DNA of 64,000 nucleotides from Ewingella sp963519305. GTDB lineage: Bacteria > Pseudomonadota > Gammaproteobacteria > Enterobacterales > Enterobacteriaceae. Every line of letters starts with the position of its first letter. The stretch's first letter is position 1. Both the position numbers and the translations under genes were made by a program. Below the pieces are notes generated by a model. That model saw only the letters and a list, made by a program, of their open reading frames with translations. It was not told the origin of the DNA and searched no databases. Below are positions 51,013 to 60,469 of this stretch, one piece after another. The stretch spans positions 115,815 through 179,814 of the forward strand of contig CAUQMS010000007.1 of assembly GCA_963519305.1 (NCBI GenBank), written 5' to 3'.

Positions 51013-54000
51013 CTAAACGGCTAAGGTTCTTAATACGCGGTTAAGCAGCGGTCCCAACACGTTGAACGACGCCGGAGAGACGATATCTACGTGCGCGCAG
51101 TCCAGCTCGTGAACCTGCAAGGCATCGACATATTCCGCCCAGGTCTGCTGCACATCCATTCCTTCCTGCAACGTCTGGCGGGCGACAAACAGCGTGGCCT
51201 CCCCGTGGAAACGTGCGGTTTTCGTGGCCGACAACAACCGCACCGAGTCCGCATAGTTAGCTTCGATATGGTCGAACATGGTCTGGCGGGCTTCGCTCTG
51301 TCCCCCCTCCAGCGTCTGTTCAGAGGCGGCGCGGAACTGCTGGCGTTCGCGCTGGATCTCCTGCAACACGTTGTCATCCAGCATTACGTCCCAGCTCTGG
51401 GTCTCCGGCGGGTAAGTGTCCAGCAGCCCGAGAAATGCCACCTCTTCCCCTCTGGCCTGTAAACGGGCAGCAATGCCCTGCGCCAGCGTGCCGCCGAGCG
51501 AATAACCGATGAAATGGTAAGGCCCGTGCGGCTGTACCGAAAGCACGGTTTGCAGGTGGGCATCGCATACCTGTTCCATATTCTGACTGAGCGCCAGCGG
51601 GCCATCAGGGTGCGGCGACTGAATGCCGACCAGCGACCAGTGTTCGTCGATATAACGCGGCAACACGCTGAACTGCCAGGCAAAACCCGAAGCGGGATGC
51701 AGGCAGAACAGGGTCGGCCCGCCACCGGTGCGCAGTGGCAACACAGCATCAAAACCGCTGCGATCCGCCTCCTCCTGCGTGCGATCTTCGGCCAGCAGTA
51801 GCGCCAGTTGTTCCACGCGCGAGGCCACCATCACCTGCCCGACCGACACCGGCTTATCGAGCTCGCGACGCAGCTCCGCCGCCAGACGCATCGCCAGCAG
51901 CGAATGGCCGCCGAGCGCGAAGAAATCGTCGTCGGCAAATACCTGTTCACACTGCAATAAGCGCCCGAAGAGTGCGGCAATGGTGCTCTCCAGCCCCGGC
52001 AGCGGCTCACGCCCCTGTATTTGCGTCCCGCTTTGCGGCTGCGGTAAGGCTTTTCTGTCGAGCTTACCGTTGGCGCTGAGCGGAAGCGCGTCGAGCGTCA
52101 TCAGTACGACCGGCACCATATGCGCAGGCAGGCGTTCCGCCAGTGCGGCCCGCAGGTTGTCAGCGTCAAGCGTTACACCCGGCTGGGCAACCAGATACCC
52201 CACCAGCTGGCGCGCGTCGCCGCCGGTGGCATCACTGCTGACTGAGCCCAACGTCATGGCATTCGTCACAGCCTGCTGTACGCCGGGAAGGGAGAGCAAC
52301 GCATGGTCAATTTCGCTCAGTTCGACGCGCTGACCACGAATTTTCAGCTGATCGTCGCTGCGTCCGAGGTATTCCACCGCGCCGTCAGGCAACCAGCGCG
52401 CCACGTCGCCGGTACGGTACATGCGCCCGCCGTGCCCGAAAGGATCCGCAACAAAGCGGCTGGCGGTAAGATCCGGGCGGCCAAGATAGCCCTGTGCCAG
52501 CTGGTCACCGGTCAGATAGAGATCCCCCGCCACACCCGGCGGCACGGGCTGTAAGCGTGCGTCGAGAATACGCAGGCCGGTGTTCCAGACCGGCAAGCCA
52601 ATCGGCACATTCGCCCCTTTCACCGCCGCCAGCGCGTCGCCCCAGGCGGGGTGCCAGCTGACGTCCACCGCCGCTTCCGTCGGACCGTAAAGATTGTGCA
52701 ATGGTACGCCGGTTTTACGCTGCCACAGGCGGCAAAGCTCGGCGGGCAGTGCTTCCCCGCTGCAAAATACCTGTTTGAGCGAAACGCACTGGGCGATGGC
52801 TTGCGGGGTGTCCAGCGCGCTGACGAACGCCGCCAGCATGGAGGGCACAAAGTGCAGCGTGGTCACCTGATGTTGTTCAATCAGGTTCAGCAAAAGTTGC
52901 GGATCACGGTGCGCTTCCGGCGGTGCCATCACTAAGCGGGCACCCACCATCAGCGGCCAGAAGAACTCCCAGACCGAGACGTCAAAGCTGCACGGCGTTT
53001 TCTGCAACACCACGTCCTGACTGCCTATCGGATAGTGATCCTGCATCCACAGCAACCGGTTAACGATGGCCTGATGCCCGACCACCACGCCTTTCGGGCG
53101 GCCGGTCGAACCGGAGGTGAAGATCAGGTACGCGGCGTGTTCAGGCGTCGGGGCATTCACCGGGATCTCTGCCGCCGAAACGGCGCTGAGCGGTTTATTC
53201 ACCAGCAACACACGGCCCTGCCCGGCAAAACGCGCAAGCTGGTCAGGGTGCGTCACGATCAGGCGCGGGTTGGCGTCTTCCAGCATCATGCGCAGGCGCT
53301 CATCGGGGTAACCGGTATCGAGCGGCAGATAAGCGGCGCCCGCCTCGACAATCGCCATCAGCGCCAGCGACAGAAACACCGAGCGCGGCAGCGCCACGGC
53401 CACGATATCGCCACGTTTTACGCCCTGCTGAATCAGCTGCTGCGCCAGTGCTGTGACCTGCTGGCGGGTTTGTGCGTAACTGAACTGATGCTGCTGATCG
53501 GCCAGTGCTGGCGCGTGCGGCGTGCGTCCGGCCTGCTGCGCCAGTTGCTGACTGAGCGTGCTTTTCACCACCGGATGGGCAGTGCTGTTGACCCGCGCGA
53601 GTAATTCACCCTCCGCTTCGCTCAGCAGATCCGCGTCACCAACCGGCAGCCGGGCATTTACAGCAAACTGACGCAGCAGCAACGGCAGGCGCTGTAAATG
53701 CGCATCCAGTTCGTCGCGGTCATAGCGCTCAGCATTGGCCTGAAGATCGACCGTCAGCGCACCGTCTTCACCAATGTGCAGGGCGATCTCCAGATCCCGC
53801 ACCGGGCCGGAGGCAAGGTCATGGGTGATGCCCGCCACGCCGTTAAAATCAATCTGGTAATCAAACATTTTGAAGTTGAAAACCGTGCCGTAGAGCGGCT
53901 GGGCGTCGCCCGCCATGCCCAGATCACGGGTGATCTGCTCGGCGTCGTAACGCTGATGGCGGCGGACTTTTTTCAGCTCGTCGCGCAGGCGTACGGCAAG

Positions 54001-54966
54001 TTCAGACAGGGTGACGGCAGGATCGACGTTCATCGCCACCGGCAGCACGTTGATCACCGGCCCCGTGGCGCACAGCGCGGCAGATCCCATGCGGCGCATG
54101 AAGATAAAACCGCCGCAGAAATCAGTCTGCCCGCTCAGACGTGAAACCCATAACGCCACCAGTGCGATGGCGATATCGCTGAGCGTCAGCGGGTGTTCCA
54201 GCGCCGTGACGGTCAGAGACTCAACCTGAGCGGCGTCGCAGGCGCATGAGAGCCGGTGAAGGCGTACGGACGGCACCTGCCCGCCCAGCGGCTGCGGGCA
54301 AATCGTCGCCGGAGCAGGCAACGTGGCGGCCTTTTCACGCCAGAATTTGGCATCACGTGCGAACGCCGCGCCCTGCTGGTACTTCCCGACCTCTTCCACC
54401 ACGTCGCTAAACGGCACAAACGGCGAAGGTTCCGGCGCGTTCTGCTGACACAGCGCGGTATAAATCGTAGCAATGCGCCGCGCAATGGCCGTGAAGCTGA
54501 AGCCATCCACCTGAATATGGTGATAGCGCTGATACCAAAACCAGCGCGCGTCACTGACGCGGATCAGCACATGGCGGTGCAGAGTTTTACCGCTGAGGAT
54601 GCGCCGCTCCGTCGCCAGATCCAGACGCATTAAAGCCAGTGCAGCCTGTTCCGGGTCGGCCGACTGGCGCAGATCCACGCACTCTGGTTGAAAGTCTGAC
54701 GCCAGCGCGCACGGTGTCTGCAGGGCTATACCGTCGCGCTCTTCAAAGCGCATCGATACCGTGTCGGCTTCGCTCAGCCCCTGAATAATGGCCTGCGCCA
54801 TATGTTCTGCATCCAGCGGGCCATTAATCTCAATGTAGTGGGCGACGGTGTAAGCATTACCGTGCGGCGAGAGCTGATCCGCCATCCAGATGCCGGGCTG
54901 CGCGGCCACCAGCGCGAGGGCTGAAGCGGTCTGCGCCGCAGCGGATAAAAGAGAAGTTTCAGACAC
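51013..54966 (-). CDS. entF: Enterobactin synthase EntF (C-A-PCP-TE nonribosomal peptide synthetase)
   Basis: A 1317-residue four-domain enzyme. Condensation (about 1-430) has YQRYHHIQVDGFS with the HHxxxDG motif; adenylation (about 450-960) activates serine and has IFTSGSTGRPKGVVVG, NLYGPTEAAVDVSW and YRTGDVARWLPDGAVEYLGR; the carrier domain has FFALGGHSLLAMRLA with the phosphopantetheine Ser; the thioesterase (last 250 residues) has GYSLGGTLAQG and AHVDIVSP. It condenses dihydroxybenzoyl-serine units and cyclises three to enterobactin. It starts at GTG 54964-54966, inside the last codons of ybdZ, with AGGAG 7 bases upstream; the longer frame is not supported. Confidence 0.96.
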   Translation of the reverse strand: MSETSLLSAAAQTASALALVAAQPGIWMADQLSPHGNAYTVAHYIEINGPLDAEHMAQAIIQGLSEADTVSMRFEERDGIALQTPCALASDFQPECVDLRQSADPEQAALALMRLDLATERRILSGKTLHRHVLIRVSDARWFWYQRYHHIQVDGFSFTAIARRIATIYTALCQQNAPEPSPFVPFSDVVEEVGKYQQGAAFARDAKFWREKAATLPAPATICPQPLGGQVPSVRLHRLSCACDAAQVESLTVTALEHPLTLSDIAIALVALWVSRLSGQTDFCGGFIFMRRMGSAALCATGPVINVLPVAMNVDPAVTLSELAVRLRDELKKVRRHQRYDAEQITRDLGMAGDAQPLYGTVFNFKMFDYQIDFNGVAGITHDLASGPVRDLEIALHIGEDGALTVDLQANAERYDRDELDAHLQRLPLLLRQFAVNARLPVGDADLLSEAEGELLARVNSTAHPVVKSTLSQQLAQQAGRTPHAPALADQQHQFSYAQTRQQVTALAQQLIQQGVKRGDIVAVALPRSVFLSLALMAIVEAGAAYLPLDTGYPDERLRMMLEDANPRLIVTHPDQLARFAGQGRVLLVNKPLSAVSAAEIPVNAPTPEHAAYLIFTSGSTGRPKGVVVGHQAIVNRLLWMQDHYPIGSQDVVLQKTPCSFDVSVWEFFWPLMVGARLVMAPPEAHRDPQLLLNLIEQHQVTTLHFVPSMLAAFVSALDTPQAIAQCVSLKQVFCSGEALPAELCRLWQRKTGVPLHNLYGPTEAAVDVSWHPAWGDALAAVKGANVPIGLPVWNTGLRILDARLQPVPPGVAGDLYLTGDQLAQGYLGRPDLTASRFVADPFGHGGRMYRTGDVARWLPDGAVEYLGRSDDQLKIRGQRVELSEIDHALLSLPGVQQAVTNAMTLGSVSSDATGGDARQLVGYLVAQPGVTLDADNLRAALAERLPAHMVPVVLMTLDALPLSANGKLDRKALPQPQSGTQIQGREPLPGLESTIAALFGRLLQCEQVFADDDFFALGGHSLLAMRLAAELRRELDKPVSVGQVMVASRVEQLALLLAEDRTQEEADRSGFDAVLPLRTGGGPTLFCLHPASGFAWQFSVLPRYIDEHWSLVGIQSPHPDGPLALSQNMEQVCDAHLQTVLSVQPHGPYHFIGYSLGGTLAQGIAARLQARGEEVAFLGLLDTYPPETQSWDVMLDDNVLQEIQRERQQFRAASEQTLEGGQSEARQTMFDHIEANYADSVRLLSATKTARFHGEATLFVARQTLQEGMDVQQTWAEYVDALQVHELDCAHVDIVSPASFNVLGPLLNRVLRTLAV

Positions 54967-55201
54967 CGGTAGGCTCCTGTTCGAATGAGGCTGCATCATG
55001 CAGACGCAGGGAGTGCGGGCGCATGTCACGCCAGTTGTCTTCCAGCCAGAGGTTACATTCACAGCGGGCTGCCGGGCCGAACGCCACGCGCCATCCGGCG
55101 GGAACCGCAACGTTTTCCGGCCACAGGCTGTACTGCTGTTCGTCGTTAATCAGTACGCAGCAGACCGCGTTTTCATCATCAAACGGGTTAAGGCTTTCCA
55201 T
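54959..55201 (-). CDS. ybdZ: MbtH-like protein YbdZ
   Basis: An 80-residue MbtH-family protein (NPFDDENAVCCVLINDEQQY, SLWPENVAVPAGWRVAFGPA, and the Trp-containing LEDNWRDMRPHSLR). It binds and stabilises the EntF adenylation domain. ATG 55199-55201 (MESLNPF) overlaps the fes 3' end by 14 bases, and its own stop overlaps the entF GTG start. Confidence 0.95.
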   Translation of the reverse strand: MESLNPFDDENAVCCVLINDEQQYSLWPENVAVPAGWRVAFGPAARCECNLWLEDNWRDMRPHSLRLHDAASFEQEPTGV

Positions 55202-56531
55202 CGAGGACTCCTTCGGTTTCAGCGACCGGTGTGTTGGCAACAAAGTGCGGCGACCACAGCATCATTAACCCGTCCATCAGCCCACCGCGCCAGCATAAAG
55301 CGTCGTGTCCACCCGCGACCGCGCGGTAATGAACCTGATGCGGCGACGCCCGTAACAGATCCCGCAGTTCACCGTTTACCCGATGGATCAAACGTTCATG
55401 CACGCCCGCTTCCAGATAGATTTTCAGCGGCCAAGCCTGCCCGACACCCTGCGCTATCTGGCGCAGCAGCCAGCCGGAATCCTCCTCAGACTGCCCGCGC
55501 TGCGGCCACCAGAATGACCCTGACTGGCTAAGCGCGCAGCCAAAGGTTTGCGGCCAGTGCAGACAGGCGTAGAGGGAGGAAAGACCGCCAAAGCTTTGTC
55601 CGGCGACCACGGTGGTGTCAGGCGAATCCTTGAAAGGCGCCCAGCTGCGCAGCTGCGGCAGAAGTTCTTCCTGCACCGCCAGCCAGAAGTCGGCATTGCA
55701 GGTCAGCTCACGGCTGCGGTGTTCGGTATCGATCACGTCAATCAGCAGATAAACCGCTTCGGGCAGTTGTCCCAGCTCGGTCAGCTGATGCAGCGGCTCC
55801 CAGACCGGCATCTGTTGCGACCAGAACTGGCCGTCGAGCAAAATAGCCAGCGGGCGCGAAGCCGGATCATCTTCGCCGGTGGTACAGACCCACACCGTGC
55901 GGCTGTTACCGAGGCGCGGGCTGTGCCATTGGTGTTTTTGCAGAAAGGTGGGCGGCGCAGGCATACAGCGGCCACAGCCGGTGGCGAAGTTATCAAAATC
56001 TTTCCAGGCGGCTTGCGGCGGTGCGTCCGGCATATGCAGCCCGCTGACACGGTGCCCGCGCCCGCCGGACCAGCTGCGGTGCACATTGAGGATGTCGTGT
56101 GTCGACGTAACAAAGCGGTCACGCCACCAGTGGCGTAGCGCCATCATATTGGCGTGAGCGTCGTCTGAGGAGGGCGTGAAAGGCCGGTTTTCGGTGGCGG
56201 GCATAAAGCTGTAACTGCCACGCCAGCCGGCTTCCATCTCAGTTTGCCAGAACCAGACGTCGGTGCCGCTAAGGCGTTGCAGACTCTGCGGAGGCTTAGG
56301 CTGATGGTGGTCGGTCTTGCCGGTAATGTTGATCCACACACGCTGATACGTCGAGGTGAATTCGCTACCTTGCGGGTCACGCCAGAAGAAAGTGACCTTC
56401 CAGTTGCCCTGCCCTGAGGGTTCAATCCATGGCGTTCCCCGTCGCGCTATGTCCAGCCACCAGCCATTGCTGCCCGCGTGCTGGCTTGACAGAAGCGTGC
56501 CACTTTCTGACTCTGGTTCCATTTTCAACAT
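55188..56531 (-). CDS. fes: Enterobactin esterase Fes
   Basis: A 447-residue cytoplasmic esterase: N-terminal beta-sandwich (TFFWRDPQGSEF, VWFWQTEMEAGWRGSYSF) and an alpha/beta-hydrolase with nucleophile GQSFGGLSSLYACLHWPQ and catalytic His in AVAGGHDALCWRGGL. It hydrolyses imported ferric enterobactin to release iron. First gene of fes-ybdZ-entF. Start 56531 is used; ATG 56522 has a slightly better spaced AGGG site. Confidence 0.93.
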   Translation of the reverse strand: MLKMEPESESGTLLSSQHAGSNGWWLDIARRGTPWIEPSGQGNWKVTFFWRDPQGSEFTSTYQRVWINITGKTDHHQPKPPQSLQRLSGTDVWFWQTEMEAGWRGSYSFMPATENRPFTPSSDDAHANMMALRHWWRDRFVTSTHDILNVHRSWSGGRGHRVSGLHMPDAPPQAAWKDFDNFATGCGRCMPAPPTFLQKHQWHSPRLGNSRTVWVCTTGEDDPASRPLAILLDGQFWSQQMPVWEPLHQLTELGQLPEAVYLLIDVIDTEHRSRELTCNADFWLAVQEELLPQLRSWAPFKDSPDTTVVAGQSFGGLSSLYACLHWPQTFGCALSQSGSFWWPQRGQSEEDSGWLLRQIAQGVGQAWPLKIYLEAGVHERLIHRVNGELRDLLRASPHQVHYRAVAGGHDALCWRGGLMDGLMMLWSPHFVANTPVAETEGVLDGKP

Positions 56532-56645
56532 CCCTACTCACTCTGTGGTTGCTTTATTTAACATATCAATAACCTCATCATTTATAACGAGTTACATGTT
56601 CAGGTTATTTTTTAAGAATGCGACAGACGATAAAGAGAATGGTAT

Positions 56646-56660
56646 TGATAATTGTTTTCA
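56646..56660. promoter_or_regulatory. Fur box, fes / fepA
   Basis: TGATAATTGTTTTCA: the left half matches fully and the right half less well. It lies between the divergent fes and fepA genes, in the same place as the E. coli fepA-fes Fur operator. Confidence 0.65.
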
Positions 56661-56815
56661 TTTGCAATAGTGTGTGTCTGCCCATAGGGTTGGGCACGTT
56701 TTGACCACACACATACAACATGACAACCGGCCATCCCGCTGCTGGCGTTTTATTGCTCTTAGTGCCGCTTGCGCAATCCAGTGGTTCAGGGAGGGAAACC
56801 GGATCAGGAATGAAA

Positions 56816-59101
56816 ATGAACAGCAAATTGTCCCGCTACTCTTTAGCGACGCTTCTTGGATTGGGCCTCGGGGCCACTGCATTCTCAACACCACTCAGCG
56901 CCGCAACGACCAGCCCTGCACCGGCCGAGTCCACATCAGAACACCCTGACAGCAGCGAAACCAAAGATGTCGATGGCGATACCATTATGGTCACCGCCGC
57001 GCAGCAGAACCTTCAGGCACCCGGCGTTTCGACCATCACAGCTGAAGAGATCAAAAAGCGCCCTCCGGCCCGCGATATCAATGAACTGATTCGCACCATG
57101 CCGGGCGTCAACCTCACCGGCAACTCCACCAGCGGCCAGCGCGGTAATAACCGCCAGATTGATATCCGCGGTATGGGCCCGGAAAATACCCTGATCCTGA
57201 TTGATGGCCTGCCGGTCAGCAGCCGTAACTCGGTGCGTCAGGGCTGGCGCGGCGAGCGTGATACCCGTGGCGATACCGCCTGGGTTCCGCCGGAAATGAT
57301 CGAACGGATCGAAGTGATCCGTGGCCCGGCGGCGGCCCGTTACGGCAATGGTGCGGCGGGTGGTGTAGTCAATATCATTACCAAGCGCGACACCAAAGAG
57401 CTGCACGGTGCATGGAATACTTACATGAACGCCCCTGAGCATAATTCGGAAGGCTCCACCAAGCGTACCGACTTCAGCCTCTCCGGCCCGCTCGGCGATC
57501 AGTTCAGCTTCCGCCTGTTTGGCGGTTACAGCAAAACGCAGGCTGACGCACAGGATATCAACCAGGGGCATCAGTCTTTACGCACCGGGGCTTACGCCGA
57601 TACCCTGCCTGCGGGCCGGGAAGGGGTGATTGATAAAAATATCGATGGCTTGCTGCGCTGGGACTTTGCGCCGATGCAGTCGCTGGAATTTGAAGCCTCC
57701 GGCGGCCGTCAGGGCAACCTGTATGCCGGTGATACACAAAACACCAACACCAGTGATTTGGTGAAAAGCATGTACGGCGACGAGACCAACCGTATTTACC
57801 GTCAGGCTTACTCGCTGAATTATCGTGGTGCATGGGACAACGGCATCAGTACCACCAACTATGTGCAGTACGAACAAACCAAAAACTCGCGCATGAACGA
57901 AGGGCTGGCGGGTGGTACCGAAGGGATTTTCGCGGATACCGGCTTCAACACCACCACCCTCAATGACGTGTTGTTGCACAGTGAGATGAGTGTGCCGTTC
58001 GAGTTGCTGGTGCCGCAAACGGCCACTTTCGGCACAGAATGGAATCAGCAAAAAATGAAGGATCCGTCCTCCAATACCCAGAGCATGATGGGCGGGAGTA
58101 TTGCCGGTATTGATCCTTCCAATCGCAGCCCTTACTCCTCGGCGGAGATTTTCTCTCTCTTCACCGAAAACAATATGGAGCTGACCGACAGCACCACGCT
58201 GACGCCGGGCCTGCGCTTTGATCACCATTCAGTCGTCGGCGATAACTGGAGCCCGGCTCTGAACCTGTCACAGGAGCTGGGTGACGACTTCACGCTGAAA
58301 ATGGGCATCGCCCGCGCCTACAAAGCGCCGAGCCTGTATCAGACTAACCCGAACTATGTGCTCTACAGTAAAGGTCAGGGCTGCGCCGCCAGCGCAGGCG
58401 GTTGTTATCTGTTGGGTAACGATGACCTGAAAGCGGAGACCAGCATCAATAAAGAGATTGGGCTGGAGTTCCACCGCAGCGGGTATCTGGCGGGGCTGAC
58501 CTACTTCCGCAATGATTACCGCGACAAAATTGAAGCCGGTTATCTGCCAAGCGGGACGTCAGTCAACGGCAAGTCTGATGTGTATAAATGGGAGAACGTA
58601 CCGAAAGCCGTGGTTCAGGGGCTGGAAGGTACGCTGAATGTGCCGGTGACCGACACCATCGCGTGGAATAACAACGGCACCTACATGATTGAGAGCAAGA
58701 ACAAAGAGACCGGCGATTATCTGTCGATTATTCCGAAATTTACCGTCAACTCCACGCTGAGCTGGCAGACCACGGAAGACCTCTCGCTGCAAACCACCAT
58801 GACCTGGTATGGCCGTCAGAAGCCGAAGAAGTACAACTATAAAGGTGAACCCATCACCGGCAGCGAAAAACAGGAAGTCAGCCCTTACGCGGTGTTCGGC
58901 CTGAGTGGTACCTATACGGTGAATAAGTACGTCAGCGTTACCACGGGAATCGATAACCTGTTCGATAAACGCCAGTTCCGCGAAGGCAACGCCCAGACCG
59001 TGGGTAACGCCGTCACCAACGCCTATATGTACGGCGCCGGTGCCGCGACCTACAACGAACCCGGCCGCACCTATTATATGAGCCTGAATACGCACTTCTA
59101 A
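56816..59101 (+). CDS. fepA: Ferric-enterobactin outer-membrane receptor FepA
   Basis: A 761-residue TonB-dependent receptor: signal MNSKLSRYSLATLLGLGLGA, TonB box DTIMVTAA, plug with PGVSTITAEEIKKRPPARDI and RNNRQIDIRGMGPENT-like GNNRQIDIRGMGPENTLILI, GPAAARYGNGAAGGVVNIIT, then a 22-strand barrel ending in MSLNTHF. The long extracellular loop with paired Cys (GQGCAASAGGCYLLGN) is typical of FepA/PfeA. ATG 56816 follows AGGA by 6 bases; upstream in-frame starts lie before the signal. Ends at a strong terminator shared with yncE. Confidence 0.94.
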   Translation: MNSKLSRYSLATLLGLGLGATAFSTPLSAATTSPAPAESTSEHPDSSETKDVDGDTIMVTAAQQNLQAPGVSTITAEEIKKRPPARDINELIRTMPGVNLTGNSTSGQRGNNRQIDIRGMGPENTLILIDGLPVSSRNSVRQGWRGERDTRGDTAWVPPEMIERIEVIRGPAAARYGNGAAGGVVNIITKRDTKELHGAWNTYMNAPEHNSEGSTKRTDFSLSGPLGDQFSFRLFGGYSKTQADAQDINQGHQSLRTGAYADTLPAGREGVIDKNIDGLLRWDFAPMQSLEFEASGGRQGNLYAGDTQNTNTSDLVKSMYGDETNRIYRQAYSLNYRGAWDNGISTTNYVQYEQTKNSRMNEGLAGGTEGIFADTGFNTTTLNDVLLHSEMSVPFELLVPQTATFGTEWNQQKMKDPSSNTQSMMGGSIAGIDPSNRSPYSSAEIFSLFTENNMELTDSTTLTPGLRFDHHSVVGDNWSPALNLSQELGDDFTLKMGIARAYKAPSLYQTNPNYVLYSKGQGCAASAGGCYLLGNDDLKAETSINKEIGLEFHRSGYLAGLTYFRNDYRDKIEAGYLPSGTSVNGKSDVYKWENVPKAVVQGLEGTLNVPVTDTIAWNNNGTYMIESKNKETGDYLSIIPKFTVNSTLSWQTTEDLSLQTTMTWYGRQKPKKYNYKGEPITGSEKQEVSPYAVFGLSGTYTVNKYVSVTTGIDNLFDKRQFREGNAQTVGNAVTNAYMYGAGAATYNEPGRTYYMSLNTHF

Positions 59102-59120
59102 GCGTCGCAGAGATAAACAA

Positions 59121-59155
59121 AAAGCCGCTGCGGATCACTTCGCAGCGGCTTTTTT
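59121..59155. terminator. Bidirectional terminator, fepA / yncE
   Basis: AAAGCCGCTGCG/CGCAGCGGCTTT stem with T-runs on both strands, between convergent fepA and yncE. Confidence 0.9.
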
Positions 59156-59166
59156 ATGGCGTTTAT

Positions 59167-60237
59167 TTACTTATCAGCAAAGGTGATCCGCACTACGTCA
59201 TCCGGTTCTACGGCCTCTTGTTTCTTCGATGACGCCTGCTTCACGCTGACAAACAGCGACTGGCCGTCGTCCGACAGCGCCAGGCTGTTCGGGTGAACCG
59301 GTGTGTCGATGGTGTGCAGCACCTTGTAGGTTTTAGCGTCAATCACGCTGACTTTTCCCGCTTCACGATGGGTAACGTAAATTTCGTGGCGGGTTGGGTT
59401 AAACAGCACGGCCAGCGAGACCGGCAGGTCAACTTTTTGCAGCACTTTGCCCTTTTCGGTATCCACCACCAGTAACTGCGGTGATTTGGAGTCCGTCACA
59501 AAGGCGCGGTGCGTGGCCGGATCCAGCGCGATGTTCAGGTAAAAGTGATCAGCGGCGGCGTCCAGTTTCACGCGGGAGAGCACAGCATCAGTTTTGGTAT
59601 CGATGGTGATAAATTCGTTGTCCGCGTTAGTGACATACAGACGCGACGCGGCGCTGTCGAGCGCCAGTCCGGTGGCATATTTTCCCAGGCCATCGATGGT
59701 TTTGCGCAGTTGTAATGTTGCGCCATCAATCACCCACACTACGCTTTGGTCACCCAATGCGCCCATATAGACCGTGTTAGTGCTCTCATCGACCACCAGT
59801 TCACGCGGAGCCAGCGGACGTTCGGTTTCGGTGCGCGGGCGCTTATCCAGCACCAGTGATCCTTTCTCTTTCCCGCTTTTTGCGTCAACCGCAGTAATGG
59901 CGCTGTTCACCGTGTTGCCGAGAAACAGCGTGCCGGTTTTTTTGTTCATCGCCAGACCAAAGGGCTTCAGCTCATTTTTAATGGTCTGGGTGATGTTCAG
60001 CGTGGCCGGATCCAGACGGTACAGTGCGCCGCCCTTGTCGAGCTTGCGGCTGCCAGACGTCGCCAGATAGAGCGCCTGCGGGGAGTCGTGAACCAGTTCA
60101 TAAGCGCCTTTGCTGACCGGTTTGCGGTCAATGGTAAAGGTGCTCTCGGCCCAGGCAGAGCCTGAAGTGACCAGGGAAATGAACAACGCCAGCGGCAGGA
60201 TGCGCTTTTTGATTAAAGGGGAAGTAAAGGTTGTCAT
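59167..60237 (-). CDS. yncE: YncE-type seven-bladed beta-propeller, exported
   Basis: A 356-residue protein with signal ending GSAWAE and repeated YVTN-like blades (LYVTNADNEFITIDTKTDAV, AFVTDSKSPQLLVVDTEKGK, IYVTHREAGKVSVIDAKTYK). It is very similar to E. coli YncE, a periplasmic propeller reported to bind DNA, whose role is unclear but whose gene is Fur-repressed. A Fur box at 60316-60338 and its place beside fepA fit that. Confidence 0.93.
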   Translation of the reverse strand: MTTFTSPLIKKRILPLALFISLVTSGSAWAESTFTIDRKPVSKGAYELVHDSPQALYLATSGSRKLDKGGALYRLDPATLNITQTIKNELKPFGLAMNKKTGTLFLGNTVNSAITAVDAKSGKEKGSLVLDKRPRTETERPLAPRELVVDESTNTVYMGALGDQSVVWVIDGATLQLRKTIDGLGKYATGLALDSAASRLYVTNADNEFITIDTKTDAVLSRVKLDAAADHFYLNIALDPATHRAFVTDSKSPQLLVVDTEKGKVLQKVDLPVSLAVLFNPTRHEIYVTHREAGKVSVIDAKTYKVLHTIDTPVHPNSLALSDDGQSLFVSVKQASSKKQEAVEPDDVVRITFADK

Positions 60238-60315
60238 AGATCCTCTCAGACAGGGGTAATAAAACAGCAGCCGCAGGTTTTTTCACATCACCCGCAAGCA
60301 GGGGTCGGCGCAAAC

Positions 60316-60338
60316 GATAATAGTAATAATTATCATTC
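60316..60338. promoter_or_regulatory. Fur box upstream of yncE
   Basis: GATAATAGTAATAATTATCA followed by TT: overlapping Fur half-sites about 80-100 bases before the yncE start. Confidence 0.75.
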
Positions 60339-60406
60339 TAATTCAACCAAAGGGGGAAGGCTATGAAGAATGAGAGAATTGAGGAGTTATGATCAAGAGG
60401 AAGCAT

Positions 60407-60437
60407 AAAAAACACTGCAACTGCACAGTGTTTTTAG
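60407..60437. terminator. Bidirectional terminator
   Basis: AACACTG/CAGTGTT stem (60411-60432) with A/T runs on both sides. It ends the methyltransferase transcript and insulates the iron locus. Confidence 0.75.
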
Positions 60438-60469
60438 GGTGTTAACGATGACTGAGAACAGGAGCGGTA

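Noticed and set aside
51091..54633. Many long plus-strand frames inside entF
   Set aside because: Antisense shadows of a GC-rich synthetase; none has a ribosome site or a domain match.
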